The position numbers and the translations under genes are program-made. This document shows positions 17,504-26,836 of a DNA stretch of 64,000 nt, piece by piece. Source of the DNA: Arthrobacter rhizosphaerae (GTDB taxonomy: Bacteria; Actinomycetota; Actinomycetes; Actinomycetales; Micrococcaceae); the NCBI RefSeq assembly GCF_023062595.1, contig NZ_JALLAN010000010.1:1-64000 (forward strand), read 5' to 3'. The number at the start of each line of letters is the position of its first letter. The first letter of the stretch is position 1. The notes under the pieces were generated by a model, which saw nothing but the letters and a program-made list of their open reading frames with translations, had not been told where the DNA came from and searched no databases.

Positions 17504-18566
17504 GATTGCCGCGAACGCGCAAGCGATGAAGCGGTGGTTGAGCAAGGCAGAAACGGCCCTTGGAAACCACAGCGACCGACTGAATGCGATCAACATCTTT
17601 CCGGTCGCGGACGGGGACACCGGCACCAACCTGTATCTCACCGTTCGCGCGGCCACAGAAGCCCTGGGCGGACGCGGCAACGAAGCCAAGGCCGGGCCAT
17701 CTAATGCGGCATTGGGGGAATCAGGAGCTCCCGTCCACGGAACTGTCGGACAAAATGATGTGGGGGCCGTGCTCGCAATGGCAGGCCAGGCGGCCATGGA
17801 GAAAGCACGCGGCAACTCCGGAACACTGTTTTCGGTGTTCCTCTGCGCCGCCGCCGAACCCCTGGCCGGGCACACACGGCTGAGTTCCCCTCTGCTGGCA
17901 GCCGCCCTGAACAGGGCACAGATCAGGGCCTGGACGGCGCTGAGCGATCCTGTCCCCGGCACTATGCTTTCCGTAATTGAAGCCGCCTCCCGGGCCGCCT
18001 CCGCAGTCGACTCCGCGCTGAACGGGGACGACAGCAACCATGCCCTTGGCCTGGCCCTCGACGCAGCGGTGCAGGCTGCCTTGGAAGCTGTGATCCGTAC
18101 AGAATCACAGCTGGACGCCCTGCAGGCGGCCAAAGTGGTAGATGCCGGCGGAGTCGGAATGCTCCTGATTCTGGACTGCCTCCGCTCAGCCGTCCTCGGT
18201 GAAGAGCTCCAAAGTGAACTTCTGGATGGCTTGCACGGCTACGACGTGCAGGACCCCCACATCCATACGGGCATGCCCGATGACGACGGCGTCGAAGTCA
18301 TGTGCACCATCAACCTCTCGCCGCTGGATGCCGCCACTCTGCGGCAGCGCCTCGACCAAATGGGCGACTCCGTCATTATGAGCCAGCTGGGCCATGCTGC
18401 AGACACAGACGGCAGGTACCGCTGGCGTGTCCACGTTCATGTAAAGGAAGAGGCGCCCGCCGTTGCCGTAATCCGCAAACTGGGAGAGCCCACCGAAATC
18501 TCCGTCAGCGAGCTGGCCCAGGCGCGGAATGTTGAGGTCGGAGACTATAACGGGCATGAGCGCTGA
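17493..18566 (+). CDS. DAK2-domain protein (FakA/YloV-like kinase component)
   Basis: A protein of about 357 residues with the Dha-kinase L-type domain: the nucleotide/metal motif NIFPVADGDTGTNL near the N-terminus and KARGNSGTLFSVFL further on. Family members include FakA, the kinase subunit for fatty acids carried by FakB; the actinobacterial role is not settled. The start is uncertain: TTG 17493 (overlapping thiL by 11 nt) gives the usual 20-residue lead-in, and ATG 17526 is the alternative; neither has a clear Shine-Dalgarno sequence. The full-length FakA of Firmicutes is longer, so this is a shorter form. It overlaps recG by 11 nt, an arrangement common in bacteria (DAK2-recG-rsmD-coaD). 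Confidence 0.83.
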   Translation: MQTKIAANAQAMKRWLSKAETALGNHSDRLNAINIFPVADGDTGTNLYLTVRAATEALGGRGNEAKAGPSNAALGESGAPVHGTVGQNDVGAVLAMAGQAAMEKARGNSGTLFSVFLCAAAEPLAGHTRLSSPLLAAALNRAQIRAWTALSDPVPGTMLSVIEAASRAASAVDSALNGDDSNHALGLALDAAVQAALEAVIRTESQLDALQAAKVVDAGGVGMLLILDCLRSAVLGEELQSELLDGLHGYDVQDPHIHTGMPDDDGVEVMCTINLSPLDAATLRQRLDQMGDSVIMSQLGHAADTDGRYRWRVHVHVKEEAPAVAVIRKLGEPTEISVSELAQARNVEVGDYNGHER

Positions 18567-20823
18567 GCTGGAACTTGCCTTGGAGCGCCGCATAGGAAAG
18601 CGCTCCGCGGCTGTCATCGAGAAGCACCTTGGCATTACAACTGTTGGTGAACTCCTCAACTACTTCCCCCGCCGCTATCTGAGCAGGGGAGAGCTGACAC
18701 CCATCAGTGAGGTGCCACGGGATGAGGAAGTGACGCTGATTGCGCGCGTTGTCTCCAGCAGCACACGCGCCATGAGGGCCCGCCGCGGTTCCTTGACCGA
18801 CGTCGTCATTACCGACGACGCCGGCGCCGCCACCGCGAAAGGCGGCGGTTCCGGCGCCCGGGCGGGAACGCTCAAGATCAGCTTCTTTAACGGGTACAGG
18901 GCCAAGGCTGAGCTCCTTCCTGGCCGGCGGGCCATGTTCTCCGGCAAAGTCACCATGTTCGGCGGCACACTGGGGCTGACCAATCCAGATTTCCTCCTGC
19001 TGGACGAAGACCCCGACACCCCAGGCCTGGACCCCGAGAAGCTCGCGGCAATGCCCATTCCCGTCTATCCGGCCACTGCCAAGCTCACGAGCTGGTCCAT
19101 CCAGAAAGTAATCTCGACCCTGCTCGAAACTGTTGAGCTGGGCGATCTGGAGGACCCGCTGCCCGCCGACATCGCCGCCAGGGAAAATTTCCTGCCGGTG
19201 GGTGAGGCCTACCGTCTTATCCATGCTCCTGAGACGCAGCCGGACTGGCAGCGCGCCAGGGACCGTTTCCGGTTCCAGGAAGCACTGGTCCTTCAATCGG
19301 CTCTCGCGCGACGGCGCGCCCAGCTCGCTTCCGAGGAAGCCACTGCGCGAAGGCCGGTACCCAATGGCCTGCTGGCTGCTTTCGACCGGCAGTTGCCCTT
19401 TACGCTCACTGCCGGGCAGGCCGCCGTCGGAAAAACACTGTCCGGTGAGCTTTCGCAGGACAGCCCTATGAACCGGCTCCTGCAGGGAGAAGTCGGCTCG
19501 GGAAAGACCATCGTGGCCTTGCGCGCCATGCTGCAGGTAGTTGACTCCGGGGGACAGGCGGCGTTGCTCGCACCCACCGAAGTCCTCGCGGCGCAGCACT
19601 CCGAGTCCATCCGCCGGACCCTCGGCCCATTGGTCCGCGACGGTCTCCTTGCCGGCGGGGACGCGGCCGTCGGCGTCGACGGGGTCCAGGTCACCCTGCT
19701 GACTGGATCAATGCCGACGGCGGCCCGAAAGCAGGCCATGCTCGATGCGGCCTCCGGAACCGCCGGCATTGTCATCGGCACCCACGCCCTGCTCAGCGAG
19801 AACGTCTCGTTTTACGACCTGGGCCTGATTGTGGTGGACGAGCAGCACCGCTTCGGAGTCGAGCAGCGCGATGCCCTCCGCGCCAAAGCCCGCAAGCCGC
19901 CGCACCTCCTGGTCATGACTGCCACCCCCATCCCGCGGACAGTGGCAATGACCGTTTTCGGAGACCTGGAAACGTCTGTCCTCGATGAGCTCCCAGCCGG
20001 GCGTGCTCCGATCTCCACGCATATTGTCGGCCTGGCCGAAAACCCTGCCTGGGCAGCAAGAATCTGGTCCCGCTCCCGCGAAGAGATCGATTCCGGTCAC
20101 CAGGTGTATGTGGTGTGCCCCAAGATCGGCACGGACGACGACGGCGACTTCAGTCCCGGTGAGGCGGAGCCGTCCGGAGCGGAAGTGGAAAGTGACTCGG
20201 CCGGGCGCGAACTGGCGTCGGTGACCGCCGTCGTCGAACATCTCAAGGAGGAGCCTGCCCTCGCAGGGGTGCCCCTGGCACCCCTTCATGGCAGGCAGGA
20301 CGCCGTCTTGAAGTCCGAGACCATGGCGTCTTTCACCACCAACCAGGTCAAGCTTCTCGTCTCCACCACGGTTATCGAGGTAGGAGTGGATGTCCATAAC
20401 GCCACACTGATGGTGATCCTTGATGCCGATAGGTTTGGTATTTCCCAGCTTCACCAGCTCCGCGGGCGGGTGGGCCGCGGCGGACTGCCGGGTACCTGTC
20501 TGCTGGTGACCACACTGGAACCCGGGCATCCGAGCCGTCGCCGGCTTGACGCCGTCGCAGCGACCACGGATGGCTTCGAGCTGTCGCAGGAGGATCTCAA
20601 ACTCCGCCGCGAAGGGGACATCCTCGGAGCCTCGCAGTCAGGGGGCAGGTCCACGTTGAGGCTCTTGCGGGTCTTGGAACATGAGGATGTCATTGCACGC
20701 GCCCGGGAGGATGCCCAGCGCATTGTTGGCCTGGATCCGCAGCTGCTGGCCCATCCTGTCCTTGCCGCCGCCATCGACGAATACCTGAACCCCGAAAAGG
20801 AGGCCTTCCTTGAGCGAGGCTGA
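18556..20823 (+). CDS. recG: ATP-dependent DNA helicase RecG
   Basis: RecG, 755 residues, remodels stalled replication forks and Holliday junctions. An N-terminal wedge/OB domain (LNYFPRRYLSRGELTPIS) is followed by superfamily 2 helicase motifs: Walker A GEVGSGKTIVAL (about residue 314), DEQHRFGVEQR (about 428), TATPIPRT, and the C-terminal QLRGRVGRG. I start at ATG 18556 (MSAELELALERRIG), which overlaps the DAK2 stop; a slightly longer frame upstream lacks family character. An extra acidic/Ser-rich insertion (around FSPGEAEPSGAEVESD) splits helicase domain 2, as is usual in Micrococcaceae-sized RecG. Confidence 0.95.
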   Translation: MSAELELALERRIGKRSAAVIEKHLGITTVGELLNYFPRRYLSRGELTPISEVPRDEEVTLIARVVSSSTRAMRARRGSLTDVVITDDAGAATAKGGGSGARAGTLKISFFNGYRAKAELLPGRRAMFSGKVTMFGGTLGLTNPDFLLLDEDPDTPGLDPEKLAAMPIPVYPATAKLTSWSIQKVISTLLETVELGDLEDPLPADIAARENFLPVGEAYRLIHAPETQPDWQRARDRFRFQEALVLQSALARRRAQLASEEATARRPVPNGLLAAFDRQLPFTLTAGQAAVGKTLSGELSQDSPMNRLLQGEVGSGKTIVALRAMLQVVDSGGQAALLAPTEVLAAQHSESIRRTLGPLVRDGLLAGGDAAVGVDGVQVTLLTGSMPTAARKQAMLDAASGTAGIVIGTHALLSENVSFYDLGLIVVDEQHRFGVEQRDALRAKARKPPHLLVMTATPIPRTVAMTVFGDLETSVLDELPAGRAPISTHIVGLAENPAWAARIWSRSREEIDSGHQVYVVCPKIGTDDDGDFSPGEAEPSGAEVESDSAGRELASVTAVVEHLKEEPALAGVPLAPLHGRQDAVLKSETMASFTTNQVKLLVSTTVIEVGVDVHNATLMVILDADRFGISQLHQLRGRVGRGGLPGTCLLVTTLEPGHPSRRRLDAVAATTDGFELSQEDLKLRREGDILGASQSGGRSTLRLLRVLEHEDVIARAREDAQRIVGLDPQLLAHPVLAAAIDEYLNPEKEAFLERG

Positions 20824-20868
20824 AACAAATGCCGTCTTGGAAAACGGCCTGTGCTGCGGGGGACCGGC

Positions 20869-21444
20869 TTGAGCCGGGTTATTGCCGGCGTGGCCGGCGG
20901 GACTACCCTGGTCAGTGTCCCGGGTTCGTCGACGCGGCCCACCACGGACCGGGTCAAAGAGGCATTGTTTTCCCGGCTGGAGGCCTTTGACGTCATCGCC
21001 GGGGCCAAGGTTCTGGATCTGTATGCCGGTTCCGGATCCCTAGGCGTGGAAAGTGCCAGCCGTGGTGCCGTATCCGTAGACCTCGTGGAATCCGATGCGA
21101 AGGCAAGCGCCGTGTGCCAGCGGAATGCGGACATGATCAACACAGCCCTGGGCGGCAAAAACGTCTCGGTTCACCGGTCCAAGGTGGAGCCGTTTCTTGA
21201 ACGGGCAGACGCGGGAATCCTTTGGGACCTGGTGTTCCTGGATCCGCCGTATCCGCTGGATGAGCCCGCCCTCGCGGCTGTGCTGGAGAAACTGTCCGGA
21301 CATCTCGCCGACGCTGCCGTGGTGGTGGTCGAACGCTCGTCACGGACCCCCGAACCGCGCTGGCCTGCCTCGATGGAACGATTTGCGGAACGAAAATACG
21401 GCGAAACCAAACTGTGGTTTGCTGAACCCTCGGCCCAGGAGTAA
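20869..21444 (+). CDS. rsmD: 16S rRNA (guanine(966)-N2)-methyltransferase
   Basis: RsmD, 191 residues, methylates G966 of 16S rRNA in the 30S subunit. It has the SAM-binding motif LDLYAGSGSLGVE and the catalytic DPPYPL. The start is decided by GGGGGA at 20857-20862, which is 6 nt upstream of TTG 20869 and gives the family-like MSRVIAGVAGG; a GTG at 20851 would be less well placed. It follows recG by 45 nt; that gap has a GCCGT/ACGGC hairpin (20831-20849) without a U-run. Confidence 0.92.
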   Translation: MSRVIAGVAGGTTLVSVPGSSTRPTTDRVKEALFSRLEAFDVIAGAKVLDLYAGSGSLGVESASRGAVSVDLVESDAKASAVCQRNADMINTALGGKNVSVHRSKVEPFLERADAGILWDLVFLDPPYPLDEPALAAVLEKLSGHLADAAVVVVERSSRTPEPRWPASMERFAERKYGETKLWFAEPSAQE

Positions 21445-21462
21445 AGCCGGCGGCTGATCCGG

Positions 21463-22248
21463 TCAGCTGAGTGCGTCGAGCTCCACGCCGGCCAATACGT
21501 TCGCCGGATGAGGGCCACGGGACTTGAGGGAGGCCGTCCACTCCTCTTGCCATGCCTGCTGCGTTCCCACCAGGACAATGTTGCCGGGGTAGCGCCCGGC
21601 GAACATCCCTGCCTCAGCGGTTGCCGCGACCGCATGGAAGACCTTCCGCATGGCGGCAACCTGGCTCCGCACGAGGCTGAGCCCGGGTTCGTCGCCCACG
21701 TTCACGATGAGGACTCCTCCAGGAGCCAATCGATCGGCAGCCTCTTCGTAGAACTCGCTGCAAGCGATATGGGCGGGGGCTTCAGGGCCGGAGAAAATGT
21801 CCAGGATGATGACGTTGAAAGAGAGGCCGGCCGGAAGATCGGCAAGGGAATCGCGTGCGTCCCCTATGACCGCCGTCAGTTCAGTCCCCTCAGGTAAAGG
21901 CAGTTGCTGGAGCACAAAGTCCAGCAGTTCCCGTTCCAGCTCCACTGCATACTGGCGTGAACCGGGGCGGGTGGCCTGGATGTAGCGGGCCAGGGTGAGA
22001 GCGCCAGCGCCAAGGTGCAACGCGTGGACGGCCTGGCCGGGAGGGGCGGCGAGATCCACGACGTTGGCGATCCTCCGCAGGTACTCATAAAAGACCTCGT
22101 GCGGGTCAGCGAGATTAACGTGGGACTGCTCCGCACCCCCGATGCTGAGGACGAAGCCGCCTTGAGTGTATGCATCCGGCTCTATGCTTGCGTGCTTTCC
22201 GATGCCTTGCAGGAATCGCGTGACTGGCGGGCCGCTGCGGCTGATCAT
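21463..22248 (-). CDS. Spermidine synthase-like methyltransferase-fold protein
   Basis: A 261-residue protein of the spermidine-synthase superfamily: a Rossmann core with HLGAGALTLARYI, AVELERELLDF and an acidic VIILDIFSGPEAP. It lacks clear polyamine-substrate residues and an N-terminal beta-hairpin domain of normal size, so a true aminopropyltransferase activity is uncertain. Its ATG overlaps the stop of the upstream aminotransferase (TGATG), so the two are coupled. It is convergent with rsmD. Confidence 0.75.
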   Translation of the reverse strand: MISRSGPPVTRFLQGIGKHASIEPDAYTQGGFVLSIGGAEQSHVNLADPHEVFYEYLRRIANVVDLAAPPGQAVHALHLGAGALTLARYIQATRPGSRQYAVELERELLDFVLQQLPLPEGTELTAVIGDARDSLADLPAGLSFNVIILDIFSGPEAPAHIACSEFYEEAADRLAPGGVLIVNVGDEPGLSLVRSQVAAMRKVFHAVAATAEAGMFAGRYPGNIVLVGTQQAWQEEWTASLKSRGPHPANVLAGVELDALS

Positions 22249-23456
22249 CAGAGCCTGTCCCGCAGTGTTGCCAGGCGCGCCGCAGCTTCTTCGAGGACCG
22301 CTGTTTTCTTGCAGAAGGCGAACCGCAGCAGGCTCCGTGTGCGCTCTGCACCTTCAGGATGACAGAACACCGGGACGGGAATGGCAGCAACGCCTACCAG
22401 CGCCGGAAGCCTCCTGGCCAGATCCACCGCATCGGAGATCCCCAACGGGGACGTGTCCACATTCACGAAATACGTGCCCCGCGGAGTGAACACGTCCAGG
22501 CCTGCGGCGCGAAGTCCCTCGCTGAGGATGTCACGCTTGCTCTCCAGGCTCTTGGCGATCCCGGTGTAAAAGTCATCGGGAAGGCCCAGCCCCACGGCAA
22601 TGGCACCTTGGAACGGAGTGCCAGAGCTGTAGCTCAGGAACTGCTTTACGGTCCGGATGGCAGCCACCAGATGTTCGGGGCCACTGAGCCAGCCGATCTT
22701 CCAGCCGGTGAACGAGAAGGTCTTACCAGCGGAGGAGATAGTGATGGTGCGTTCCGCGGCACCGGGAAGGGTGGCGACGGGAATGTGCTGGACACCGAAC
22801 GTCAGGTGCTCGTACACCTCATCTGTGACGATGACGGCATTGTGCCGGGCTGACAGTTCGACGACGCGCTGGAGCACTTCACGGGGAAACACAGCGCCAG
22901 TGGGGTTGTGGGGATTGTTGATAAGCACCACCTTGGTCCGCTCGGTAAAGGCTTCCTCCATCAGCGCAGCATCGGGCATGAAGTCAGGCGCCAGGAGAGG
23001 CACGGTGGTATGGGTGGCCCCTGAGAGGCCGATCATTGCGCCATAGGAGTCGTAGAACGGTTCGAAGGTGAGGACTTCGTCTCCCGGTTCAACGAGGGCA
23101 AGCAGGGTGGCGGCGATACCCTCCGTGGCCCCGGTCGTGACGATTATCTCAGTCTGGGGGTCCGGCCGAAGCCCATAGAAGCGATCCTGGTGGGCGGCAA
23201 TGGCTTCCCTGAGCTCCACGGTCCCTTTACCAGGGGCGTATTGGTTGGCGCCGGCGGCGATGGCAGCCTGAGCAGCGGCCTTGATCTCGGCAGGTCCGTC
23301 CTCATCCGGAAACCCCTGGCCCAGGTTGATGGCGCCGGTCTTCACCGCGAGGGTGGTCATCTCTTCGAAGATTGTGACCCCCAATGAACCGTCGGCCGCG
23401 AGCAGATTGGCTCCCAGGGCAGCCCGCTGCCAAGGGGAAGGAGTTGTTAGCGTCAC
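22248..23456 (-). CDS. Class I/II aminotransferase, DapC-like
   Basis: A 402-residue PLP enzyme. The PLP lysine is in SSAGKTFSFTGWKIGW, and NNPHNPTGAVF and TDEVYEHL are intact. It resembles mycobacterial DapC (N-succinyldiaminopimelate aminotransferase) and the related kynurenine/methionine aminotransferases from VTIFEEMTTLAVKTGAINLG through GQGFPDEDGP, so the exact substrate stays open. The start is GTG 23456, preceded by AGGAAG; the open frame extends further upstream without family character. It is divergent from coaD. Confidence 0.85.
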   Translation of the reverse strand: MTLTTPSPWQRAALGANLLAADGSLGVTIFEEMTTLAVKTGAINLGQGFPDEDGPAEIKAAAQAAIAAGANQYAPGKGTVELREAIAAHQDRFYGLRPDPQTEIIVTTGATEGIAATLLALVEPGDEVLTFEPFYDSYGAMIGLSGATHTTVPLLAPDFMPDAALMEEAFTERTKVVLINNPHNPTGAVFPREVLQRVVELSARHNAVIVTDEVYEHLTFGVQHIPVATLPGAAERTITISSAGKTFSFTGWKIGWLSGPEHLVAAIRTVKQFLSYSSGTPFQGAIAVGLGLPDDFYTGIAKSLESKRDILSEGLRAAGLDVFTPRGTYFVNVDTSPLGISDAVDLARRLPALVGVAAIPVPVFCHPEGAERTRSLLRFAFCKKTAVLEEAAARLATLRDRL

Positions 23457-23535
23457 GTGCTTCCTGTCTGTGCTTTTCCCTGCTAAATGATGCATCCATA
23501 CGGTGGTGTCATGGTAACCCGCTCGGCCCATGGGG

Positions 23536-23541
23536 TAGGTT
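23536..23541 (+). promoter_or_regulatory. -10 box of a leaderless promoter for coaD
   Basis: TAGGTT, six bases, then the ATG at 23548. No Shine-Dalgarno sequence fits in the gap. Confidence 0.5.
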
Positions 23542-23547
23542 CGGAAT

Positions 23548-24030
23548 ATGCGACGTGCAGTATGCCCAGGTTCCTTTGATCCCATCCATAACGGTCACCT
23601 GGAGGTCATCGCCAGGGCGGCCGGGCTCTTTGACGAAGTCATCGTGGCTGTCTCCACGAACTATGCTAAAAAGTACCGTTTCACACTGGATGAACGCATC
23701 GATATGGCACGGGAAACGCTCGCGTCGCTGCGTGGCATCGTGGTGGAGCCTGTAGGGGACGGACTGCTGGCGGAGTACTGCCGCAAGCGCGGGGTATCCG
23801 CCATCGTCAAGGGGCTGAGGTCCTCCTCTGATTTTGACTACGAGTTGCCAATGGCCACGATGAACAGGCAGCTAAGCGGTGTGGAAACTGTCTTCCTTCC
23901 AGCTGAAGGACACTACCTCCACCTGTCCTCGACGCTGATCAAGGAAGTCGCCTCCCTGGGAGGCAACGTCTCGGACTTTGTCCCCAGATCGGTCCTGAAA
24001 CGTATGCTTGCTGGCGAGTCTTCAGCGTAA
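23548..24030 (+). CDS. coaD: Phosphopantetheine adenylyltransferase
   Basis: CoaD, 160 residues, transfers AMP from ATP to 4'-phosphopantetheine to give dephospho-CoA, the penultimate step of CoA synthesis. It has the nucleotidyltransferase signature PGSFDPIHNGH (HxGH) and the conserved later block VKGLRSSSDFDYELPMA. The length is normal. The start ATG is probably leaderless. CoA supply links it functionally to the fatty-acid genes at the end of the window, but they are not in one operon. Confidence 0.96.
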   Translation: MRRAVCPGSFDPIHNGHLEVIARAAGLFDEVIVAVSTNYAKKYRFTLDERIDMARETLASLRGIVVEPVGDGLLAEYCRKRGVSAIVKGLRSSSDFDYELPMATMNRQLSGVETVFLPAEGHYLHLSSTLIKEVASLGGNVSDFVPRSVLKRMLAGESSA

Positions 24031-24128
24031 GCACCGCCCAGAGGGTAAGCTCTATCGGTACACATCGCCGGGCGACTGTGGCATTCATCCGGATGGCAAG
24101 CGCCGCATGCAGCGGTTCAGCCCTCAGT

Positions 24129-24158
24129 TTGAGTCCGCACCTCCCATCAGGCTAAGAT
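24129..24158 (+). promoter_or_regulatory. Promoter of the DUF177-rpmF-rnc-mutM operon
   Basis: TTGAGT (24129-24134), an 18-nt spacer and TAAGAT (24153-24158). This is the best sigma-70-like promoter in the window. Transcription would start near 24165 and give a leader of about 27 nt before the proposed start codon. Confidence 0.55.
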
Positions 24159-24191
24159 GGTACGTCGGTCATATGTTCAACAGGAGTTCTC

Positions 24192-24740
24192 ATTAAACGA
24201 GATGCTAGTTCGCCCTTGGTGTTTGACGTCAAGGACCTCGGACGCAGTCCGGGAAGCATGCGGACACTGACGGAGCATGTACCTGCACCAAGTGATCTTG
24301 GTGTAGCACTCATTGGCGTTCAGCAAGGTTCGGATATCGAACTGGACCTGAGGCTTGAGGCCGTACACGAAGGAATTCTGGTATCAGGAAACGTAGTCGC
24401 CGAAGTTTCCGGTGAATGCGGCCGATGCCTGGATCCCCTTGCGTATGACCTTGAGGTCAATGTGCAAGAACTTTTCTTCTACGAGGGCGTTCAGTTCTCT
24501 GAAGGAGAAGACGATGAAGAGCAACGTCGAGTCGAGCACGATCTGATCGATCTTGAACCGGTGTTGCGGGACGCAGTGATTACCATGCTGCCGTTCCAGC
24601 CGGTGTGCCGGGAAGACTGCCAGGGCCTTTGTTCCGAATGCGGAGCGCGCCTGGAAGACGAGCCGGGGCACCACCACGAGGTCGTAGATCCTCGCTGGGC
24701 TGCCCTAGCTGATCTGGCTAAGCCTGACCGGCAAAATTGA
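24192..24740 (+). CDS. DUF177 (YceD) family protein, probable ATT start
   Basis: YceD/DUF177 protein of about 182 residues, a family regularly found directly before rpmF and linked to rRNA or ribosome assembly. It has a C-terminal CxxC pair set (CREDCQGLCSECGARLE), and GECGRCLDPL in the middle. The conserved N-terminal block SPLVFDVKDLGRSPGSM begins upstream of the first usual start codons (TTG 24216, GTG 24219). No ATG, GTG or TTG lies in frame between the stop at 24153 and there. AGGAG at 24182-24186 is perfectly spaced from ATT at 24192, giving MKRDASSPLVFDV if ATT decodes as Met after IKRD-type reading. The start is therefore an inference; the rest is secure. Confidence 0.85.
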   Translation: MKRDASSPLVFDVKDLGRSPGSMRTLTEHVPAPSDLGVALIGVQQGSDIELDLRLEAVHEGILVSGNVVAEVSGECGRCLDPLAYDLEVNVQELFFYEGVQFSEGEDDEEQRRVEHDLIDLEPVLRDAVITMLPFQPVCREDCQGLCSECGARLEDEPGHHHEVVDPRWAALADLAKPDRQN

Positions 24741-24777
24741 TTTGTAAGTGTTGGACTAAGAGAGAAATGAGTTAGCC

Positions 24778-24981
24778 GTGGCTGTTCCCAAGCGGAAAAT
24801 GTCTCGCTCGAATACCCGCGCCCGCCGTTCCCAGTGGAAGGCGACCGCCCCCCACCTGGTGAAGACCATTGAGAACGGCCAGGTTACCTACAGCCTGCCG
24901 CACCAGGCAAAGGTCGTCACCGACTCGGCTGGCACTGCGCTGTTCCTTGAGTACAAGGGCCGCAGGGTCGCGGACGTCTAA
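24778..24981 (+). CDS. rpmF: 50S ribosomal protein L32
   Basis: L32, 67 residues, opening [22 protein letters not shown], which is the typical family start. The start is GTG at 24778. It lacks the zinc-binding CxxC pairs of C+ forms, so it is the zinc-independent type. It sits between DUF177 and rnc, a common actinobacterial order. Confidence 0.97.
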   Translation: MAVPKRKMSRSNTRARRSQWKATAPHLVKTIENGQVTYSLPHQAKVVTDSAGTALFLEYKGRRVADV

Positions 24982-25004
24982 TCGGCCATACAAGGCTGAA
25001 CAAG

Positions 25005-25724
25005 ATGTCTTCAACTGAAGAGCTTCTGAAGCGTCTCGGTGTCTCTATTGACGCCGGGACGCTTCGTCTTGCGCTCACACACCGCTCCTATGCCTACGAA
25101 AACGGAGGCATACCCACCAACGAGCGCCTGGAGTTCCTGGGTGATTCCATCCTTGGCTTCTCCGTCACTGACGCCCTGTACCGGGACAATCCTTCCCTCC
25201 CGGAGGGTGACCTCGCCAAGCGGCGCTCCGCTGTCGTCAGTACAAGGGCGTTGGCAGGAATCGGGCGAAGCCTCGGTATCGGGGAGTACATCTATCTTGG
25301 CCAGGGTGAAAAACTCACCGAGGGCAAGAACAAGGCATCCATCCTTGCGGACACCATGGAAGCCCTGATCGGAGCCACTTATGTCTCGAATGACATCGAG
25401 ACTGCCCGCCAGCTGGTGATGCGCCTCATCGGCCCGCTGCTGAAGGATGCCGCGGCCCTTGGTGCCGGAACCGACTGGAAGACCAGCATCCAGGAGCTGG
25501 CTGCCAGCCGGCAACTGGGCAGCATCTACTATGCCGTTGAGGGTTCCGGTCCGGACCATGCCCGCACTTTTCAGGCCGTGCTTCGCATCGGTGGGATCGA
25601 CTATGGCAAGGGTGCGGGGCATTCAAAGAAGGAAGCGGAGCAGGAGGCCGCGGCCGACGCGTGGCGTAAGCTCTCGTCTGCCCGCGACGCCAACGCAGCA
25701 TCCGGTACGCAGGCAGGCGTCTAG
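25005..25724 (+). CDS. rnc: Ribonuclease III
   Basis: RNase III, 239 residues, cleaves double-stranded RNA in rRNA and mRNA processing. The catalytic signature [13 protein letters not shown] and the second acidic cluster [12 protein letters not shown] are intact. A C-terminal double-stranded RNA-binding domain covers roughly residues 160-228 ([12 protein letters not shown] through [14 protein letters not shown]). It lies 23 nt after rpmF and 8 nt before mutM. Confidence 0.97.
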   Translation: MSSTEELLKRLGVSIDAGTLRLALTHRSYAYENGGIPTNERLEFLGDSILGFSVTDALYRDNPSLPEGDLAKRRSAVVSTRALAGIGRSLGIGEYIYLGQGEKLTEGKNKASILADTMEALIGATYVSNDIETARQLVMRLIGPLLKDAAALGAGTDWKTSIQELAASRQLGSIYYAVEGSGPDHARTFQAVLRIGGIDYGKGAGHSKKEAEQEAAADAWRKLSSARDANAASGTQAGV

Positions 25725-25732
25725 GCGGTTCC

Positions 25733-26716
25733 TTGCCCGAGCTGCCAGAAGTAGAAGTCGTGCGCCGCGGCCTGGTGAACTGGGTCCGCGGACGCACCAT
25801 CATCTCGGTGGACGTCCTCGATCCCCGTTCGGTCCGCAGGCACCTGCTGGGTCCTGAGGACTTTGCCGGGAATCTTGAGGGTGCCACAGTCATCGACGTC
25901 GTCCGTCGCGGCAAGTTCCTGTGGATGCCGCTGGCGGAAGCACAAGCTGCCTCGGCGGGTACGGCGCCGGGTTCGGCTTCAGGTCAGAATATGCGCCCGG
26001 TTGTGGCGGTGATGGCCCATTTGGGCATGAGCGGCCAGCTGCTGGTCGAGGATGCCGCGGAACCTGATGAAAAACACTTGAAGGTCCGGCTGCGGCTGAG
26101 TCCCAGCAGCGGCATGCCCGAAGAGTTACGTTTTGTGGACCAGCGGATTTTCGGCGGGCTTTTCGTCACGTCGCTTGTTCCGACAGACGACGGCGGGCCA
26201 GGCGGGCTTGCCGAGGAGCCTCTGGCGATGATCGCCGAAGAGGCCTCCCACATTGCACGTGACCCACTGGATCCCCATTTCTCCTTCGATGCCTTCTATC
26301 GGCGGCTGCGTCTTCGCAAGACAGGGCTGAAGCGCGCTCTCCTGGACCAGGGCCTTGTTTCGGGCATTGGGAACATCTATGCGGACGAGGCGTTATGGAA
26401 AGCCCGGCTGCACTACGCCCGTCCCACTGACACGCTTCGAAAGGCAGAAGCGCTGCGCATAATCGAGGCCGTCCGCGAGGTCATGCTGGATGCCTTGGCC
26501 GCAGGCGGCACCAGTTTCGACTCCCTCTATGTCAATGTCAACGGAGCCTCCGGCTACTTCGACCGTTCTCTGAACGCCTACGGCAGGGAAGGCCAGGAGT
26601 GCAAGCGGTGCGCCGACGTCGGCCTGGCCAGTCTGATGAAGCGTGAGCAGTTCATGAACCGATCCTCTTACACATGTCCCGTGTGCCAGCCCAGACCGCG
26701 AAACGGCCGCTGGTAG
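25733..26716 (+). CDS. mutM: Formamidopyrimidine-DNA glycosylase
   Basis: MutM/Fpg, 327 residues, excises 8-oxoguanine and formamidopyrimidines. The catalytic N-terminal Pro-Glu is present ([14 protein letters not shown], read from TTG 25733). The helix-two-turn-helix [19 protein letters not shown] and the C-terminal zinc finger (CKRCADVG...YTCPVC) are complete. It is longer than Escherichia coli Fpg (269) because of insertions around [17 protein letters not shown] and [15 protein letters not shown]. Confidence 0.96.
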   Translation: MPELPEVEVVRRGLVNWVRGRTIISVDVLDPRSVRRHLLGPEDFAGNLEGATVIDVVRRGKFLWMPLAEAQAASAGTAPGSASGQNMRPVVAVMAHLGMSGQLLVEDAAEPDEKHLKVRLRLSPSSGMPEELRFVDQRIFGGLFVTSLVPTDDGGPGGLAEEPLAMIAEEASHIARDPLDPHFSFDAFYRRLRLRKTGLKRALLDQGLVSGIGNIYADEALWKARLHYARPTDTLRKAEALRIIEAVREVMLDALAAGGTSFDSLYVNVNGASGYFDRSLNAYGREGQECKRCADVGLASLMKREQFMNRSSYTCPVCQPRPRNGRW

Positions 26717-26836
26717 GAGCCGCCACACGGCTTGATGCCCGCCACGGGATTGCCTTCGCATTTTTCGCGGACATTCCTATCCAATATGAGAAGATGCGAG
26801 GGCTAACAACACTTCTTGTACAAATTTGGGGGAACT

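Noticed and set aside
17493..18566. DAK2 protein as dihydroxyacetone kinase
   Set aside because: There is no DhaK or PTS-type DhaM partner, and the gene sits in the conserved DAK2-recG neighbourhood of the FakA/YloV type.
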